Of a stretch of DNA of 57,237 bases, positions 53,301 to 57,237 are shown piece after piece. Under the pieces are notes generated by a model, which was not told the DNA's origin, ran no database searches, and was given only the letters and a program-made list of their open reading frames with translations. The translations under genes and the position numbers were made by a program. Within the stretch, counting starts at the first letter, position 1. Every line of letters starts with the position of its first letter. Origin of the DNA: Gonium pectorale (taxonomy: Eukaryota; Chlorophyta; Chlorophyceae; Chlamydomonadales; Volvocaceae); contig LSYV01000052.1 in assembly GCA_001584585.1 (NCBI GenBank), positions 56,812-114,048 of the forward strand. The letters run 5' to 3'.

Positions 53301-55283
53301 CAGGGAGGAGGTCATCTTTACCAACACCCGCCAGACGAAGCGCTTCACCGTCCAGCGGCCGGCCCCGGGGTCGCGCTACAGGCTCGTGATCACCGCCGTG
53401 CGGTGCGGCTGCGCGAGCCCCAGCCTCCAGGTGGGTGGGCACCCGCCTCGCTCGTAAGGGACCTGCCAGGCGGCTGGCCTACCTTTCGGCTAGGAATTTG
53501 CCAGGCGCTCCGCCCGCCCACTGCCTGCCTGCGTGCAGCAGCCTTTGCGCAACAAGACATTACGCGAAGCGAGGCCCACACTCACGCTCACACCGGCCCC
53601 GCCTGCACGCTAACGATTCGACACCAACGCTTGCCTCCCAGGTGGGCGACATTGAGCTGCTAGCTCGGAAGCCCTCGGCGGCGCCAGAGATGCTCACGGC
53701 CGCACACGTGCTGCTGCACCCGTCCGCCAGGTGCGCAGGCCCGGCTGGCTCGTCCCCTCCATGATGTCTTCACTTTTTCCCAATTCGCTGTATGTTTCCG
53801 TTCGTGTCGACCGTCTGGCCGCACATGGGCCTTGTCCGCGCGCTGCAGACTGTGGTACGCGTGGGTTTGTTTCGTCCATTCGCCGTCGTTTTACGGGATG
53901 CGTGCTCACCACGCCGGGTCCCCATGAGGTGCTGCGCTGTTGTGTCCCTTGGCCTTAGCGGGCTATTTGAAAGATGCGTCTTTACTCCCAGCTTATCCAC
54001 CCCGCAGCCACGCGGACATGGGGGAGGCTCGCTGGTCGCCCTCCGACCCCTCCTGCCTGCAGCTGTCGCTTCCAATCCACCCCTGCAGCGCGGACAGCAG
54101 GATGACGGCTCACCGGTCGCCTTCATTGCCCGTGGATTCCCCATTGGCACCGTCACTGCCGCCAACGCCGTCGCCGGCGGTGGCGGAGGGTCTGGTGGGC
54201 TTGGCGGGCGCCACCTTCGGCTGGCGCGGCAGCGCGCTCGCGGTATGGTACGAGTGGCCAATGGAATTTGTGCTGAAATGCAACGAGGTGCACGACGGGG
54301 AGGTCGTACGGTACGGCAGCCAGACTACGATGGCCTACCGTACGGACAGGCACAGGGTGGAGTACGGCCCCGAGTCAACCTGGGCCGAGATCCGGTTTGA
54401 CCAGGACGTGCTACTCGCGGCGTACGGGATGCGTAACCACTTTGAGGCGCAGCCTCGTGGCGAGCCGCGCAGCTGGCGGCTGGAGGCGTGGCGGGGCACA
54501 GCTGGCGACGCTGCCAGCGGCGCAGGCGACGGCGGCGCGGCGGGGGCCGAAGGGGCGGTCACTGAGGATGTGGCCTCCGTCGGCGGCGAGGCGGAGGCGG
54601 CCGAGGCACGGGCTGCCGGTGGGGCTGACGAGGCGCCCTCCTCCGGGGCGATGGCGGAAGGCAACCCATCGCGCGGCTGCTGGGAGGTGCTGCACGAGGT
54701 CGAGTGGATGGACTTCGACACGCGCCTCTCCGCGGGGACCTTCTACCTGCGGCCTCCGCCCAGCCCCGCGCGGCGCTTCCGCCTGCTGATCACGGAGTGG
54801 GCTGCGCCCTGCCCCCTGGCGCACCTGCACTCGCTGCATTTGCTGGGCCGGCGAGCCGCTGCCGCCGCCACCGGCGCCGCCACTGGCGCCGCCGGCGCCA
54901 GCACCGCGCCGCCCGGGCACTTTCCGCCTGCCGAGGCCGCCTCCGGCACGTCCTCCACCTCTGTGCTCACAGAGCCCCAGGGCAGCAGCGGCAAGGAACC
55001 CGGGGGCGCAATTTCGTCAGCGCCGGCTCCAGCGAAAGCCGTCACCGCGGCGCACCTGCCGTCGCCGCCGCCGCTCACTGACGCCCCGCTGCGCTTCCGG
55101 GAGAAGGCAAGCCTGGATTTGATGTTGCGGAAGCGCCACGGGGCCGTACGGCTGGACCGATACGCTCTTCTGTTGCCTCAGGAGGAGGGCGGACGAGAGG
55201 GCCCTCCAGAGGGCGACCAGCGGCGCAAGGAGGCGGGCGCGCCGGTGGCTTGGGTGCTGGAGGGCCTGACGACAGAGTACTAG
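47400..55283 (+). CDS. TIR-like domain protein with lipidation-type N-terminus and discoidin (F5/8C)-like modules, 16 exons
   Basis: Predicted 1221 residues. Exons: 47400-47684, 47903-48068, 48260-48390, 48529-48641, 48802-48970, 49688-49751, 50046-50146, 50268-50362, 50492-50695, 51098-51330, 51690-51949, 52516-52734, 53003-53111, 53279-53430, 53642-53730, 54008-55283. Phases agree throughout; the exon 5 donor reads as GC (CAG|GCACGT). MGCGTS fits N-myristoylation plus palmitoylation. Residues about 92-300 look like a TIR fold: HEYQVAVSFPGAEF (box 1), GLTHIFIDKLNL (box 2), EARVVVFLLNQDWLDSIPCN with QEFEGLI, where the Glu is in the place of the catalytic Glu of NAD-cleaving TIRs. Discoidin-like pieces follow: FRLRVTRLGDGRFGEIQLIG (about 376), AAFDGNPFTRW...RDWVLY...FTNTRQTKRFTV...RYRLVIT...IELLA (about 610-780), and YGMRNHFEAQP...RFRLLITEWA...LHSLHLLG in the last exon. 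Function unknown. Confidence 0.75.
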
Positions 55284-56568
55284 CTGCGCAGCAGGGAGGC
55301 CCGGGCTAACCCTTCTTTCCCCTTACCCGTCCAAACACGGCTGGCCGTACGTTACTGCGTTGCGGCGGGAGTACCGTAGTCGACAACCAATGCGCGCGTT
55401 CATGAAGTACCGCAACGCGGGAACGAATCCAATTCAATCCAATTAGATAATCCGGCCTGTGCCGGGAGCGGGCTTGAGCCTATTCCTCAGGCGTGAGTGG
55501 CCCTTGCATGTCTATCAGTATCGCCTTTCGTTCCTCGGGCTTCGCACCAGCCTGGCGCAATGCCCGGCGTGCGTGGCGCTGTCATACATGCCAGATCACG
55601 TAGCTGTGTGGTGGCGGTCGCGTTTAATCATGCGCCGCGGACGACATGTTGTACGTGCGGTTTCAGAACTACGGTATGGCACTCGGTTACTGAAGGATGG
55701 CTCCTTCGCCGGACCGCCTTGTTGCTCAAGCGTCACAAAACTGATGACGTGCTGCGTGGAAGCGTAACAGTTAGTTACACAGAGTGCATAAAGCGGGCGA
55801 AAGATTCATGGAACCAACCCGATGCGGTGCTCTCTGTTGTCTCCTGCTCCCCTGCTCTCTCCTGGCCCCAGCCGTCACACGCTCAGAGGCCTGTGTTGAC
55901 GTTTGACGAGTTACTGATTCCCCACGAAAGGGGATTGTCACCGTACGGCGACCCCTCGCAACGGTGTGTCCCAAACCTGTTGCAAGTAGACTTCAGCCCA
56001 TCCACGCGTGCCCCTCTGCCGGCCAGGTGCTTGCTTGCTGCTTGCCCACAGTCTGTCTTGAGCACGCTGTCTGACATATCTGACACATGCCCCTCTCATC
56101 ATGTCATTAGGCACCGGACTGGCTCAGCTCCTCATTACAGGTCGCCAGGTCCTACTGATCGACCCAAGCCTTAGTCCTAGCGGCTTCTGCTTCTCGGACC
56201 CGCCAAGTCGGCGGCATGGCACCGTGGTCCGCAGCTGCGCACATTGGAAAGCACTCTGTGCACCTCGGCCGGACCGGGACACAGTAGACACAGCCTACAG
56301 TCCGGGCCCGCGGCACCTTTGTCCTGCATGGCTCGTGTGGTCGTCGTTCCCTGGACGCCCGTAGCTGTGCCGCCGCATCAGCCGACCGTCACGGCAGCCT
56401 CAGTCTCGGGAATCACCTGCAATCCAAGGTATGTATACACTTGAGCTAGTCCGTCAATAGGGTTCTGTGTTTGGGTGCGGATTTGCAAGGCACCCGTGCT
56501 GCTGGGGGCGCAAGCACACCGGTTCGGGAGGCAGGGAGCAACAACGGCCAACGGTCACTAACCGCAAA
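55284..56568. other. convergent intergenic region
   Basis: The TIR/discoidin gene (plus) and the unidentified minus-strand gene converge here. TTACA at 56135-56139 is a plausible minus-strand polyadenylation signal. I found no TGTAA for the plus-strand gene. No other coding sequence is supported. Confidence 0.4.
56135..56139 (-). terminator. candidate TGTAA polyadenylation signal for the rightmost gene
   Basis: TTACA on the plus strand reads TGTAA on the minus strand, about 430 nt beyond the stop at 56569. Confidence 0.35.
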
Positions 56569-57054
56569 CTAACCGACCTGCGACGCAACGAATTGCTGCA
56601 TGTCGGCGAACAGCTTGCTGTACTCGGTCAGAGCTCGCCGCCAGTACAGTCGCCGCGCGTCCGGCGAGAGGTATCGGTAGCAGAACGCCTGCGGCGAGAC
56701 ACAAGAGGTCGGGCATGACATCGGTACCGCGGCCGTACAAAACAGGCGGCAGCACTTGACCCCCGGCAAGATGGAGTTCTTGTTTGGTCCCTGCAGATTT
56801 CATCACCCTACCCCAAAATCACGAAGTATGGGGTTAGTACTGCCACCTTGCTTGGCCCCGGTAGTTTGCCCTTAGCCCCTGCAACCGATGGCGACCGAAA
56901 CCCCAACCGACCGCACGCCTAGCCCAGGACCGCCGCGAGTGGCCTGCGTGACCTAGCAGCACCACCAACATTCAACTTTTGCCGCATCCGCCGTACACAC
57001 TGCCGTATGTACACACACCTGTCCGTGCACCGACACGTCGTACAGGTACCGTGA
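56569..57054 (-). CDS. last two exons of an unidentified gene (partial, enters from right)
   Basis: Two exons are clear on the minus strand. The first, 57054-57019, encodes SRYLYDVSVHGQ between a CCCGCAG acceptor and a CAG|GTGTGT donor. The second, 56688-56569, follows a TCGCCGCAG acceptor and encodes AFCYRYLSPDARRLYWRRAL and a further segment ending FVASQV and Gly before TAG. Both are phase 0 and join cleanly over a 330-nt intron. The peptide is rich in Tyr and Arg and unlike the Ala/Gly low-complexity background, which argues for real, conserved coding sequence. I do not recognise the family. The remaining exons lie beyond 57237 or in 57055-57237, where I see only intron-like sequence. Confidence 0.6.
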
Positions 57055-57237
57055 CTGCGGGCCGTTAGCAGGTGAACAGGGGCGGCATGCATGCCAGGCG
57101 GTCCTTGTTACACGGTAGCATTTTGGAGACGAGAGGACGGGGACAGGGACGGGTGCTTGCTTTATGCTCATCCGCGCCGTTGTTGGCTGCCCCATGTGAC
57201 TGGAGCACCCCGCGACTTCCCTAGCGGCGAGACGGGA

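Overview
The window looks like nuclear DNA of a volvocine green alga (Chlamydomonas/Volvox relatives). The DNA is very GC-rich. Genes are split by short GT-AG introns whose donors are mostly GTGNG-like. Proteins carry long Ala/Gly/Gln low-complexity runs. Several stop codons are followed 330-490 nt later by TGTAA, the usual volvocine polyadenylation signal. A plastid tocopherol-pathway enzyme fits a photosynthetic host. All gene models were assembled by eye from splice sites, reading phase and remembered family sequences; no alignment or search was run.

Left part (1-10 kb). A minus-strand gene runs off the left edge; its visible exon encodes six PAM2-like poly(A)-binding-protein docking motifs and resembles an eIF4G N-terminus. 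Next are two head-to-head, single-exon genes for BTB/POZ proteins with an NHL-like propeller (BTB-A minus, BTB-B plus). A third paralogue (BTB-C, plus) lies 23 kb away at 32.3-35.0 kb.

Middle (10-35 kb). A nine-exon arsenite methyltransferase (minus, converging on BTB-B), a complete 13-exon RUVBL1/pontin AAA+ ATPase (plus), a gene-poor stretch of 4.3 kb, a six-exon homogentisate phytyltransferase VTE2 (plus), then BTB-C.

Right part (36.8-57.2 kb). A 14-exon RAD21/SCC1 cohesin kleisin whose C-terminal winged helix is interrupted by low-complexity insertions, one polyQ-bearing (a 20-N assembly gap sits in one intron). Then a 16-exon gene for a protein of about 1221 residues that joins an MGCGTS lipidation-type N-terminus, a TIR-like domain and at least three discoidin (F5/8C)-like modules; I know no named family with this architecture and consider it the most novel object here. 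Finally, the last two exons of an unidentified minus-strand gene enter from the right.

The genes do not form a pathway. They are independent eukaryotic loci: translation/mRNA binding, BTB adaptors, arsenic detoxification, chromatin remodelling, vitamin E synthesis, chromosome cohesion, and a putative TIR signalling or NAD-cleaving protein.
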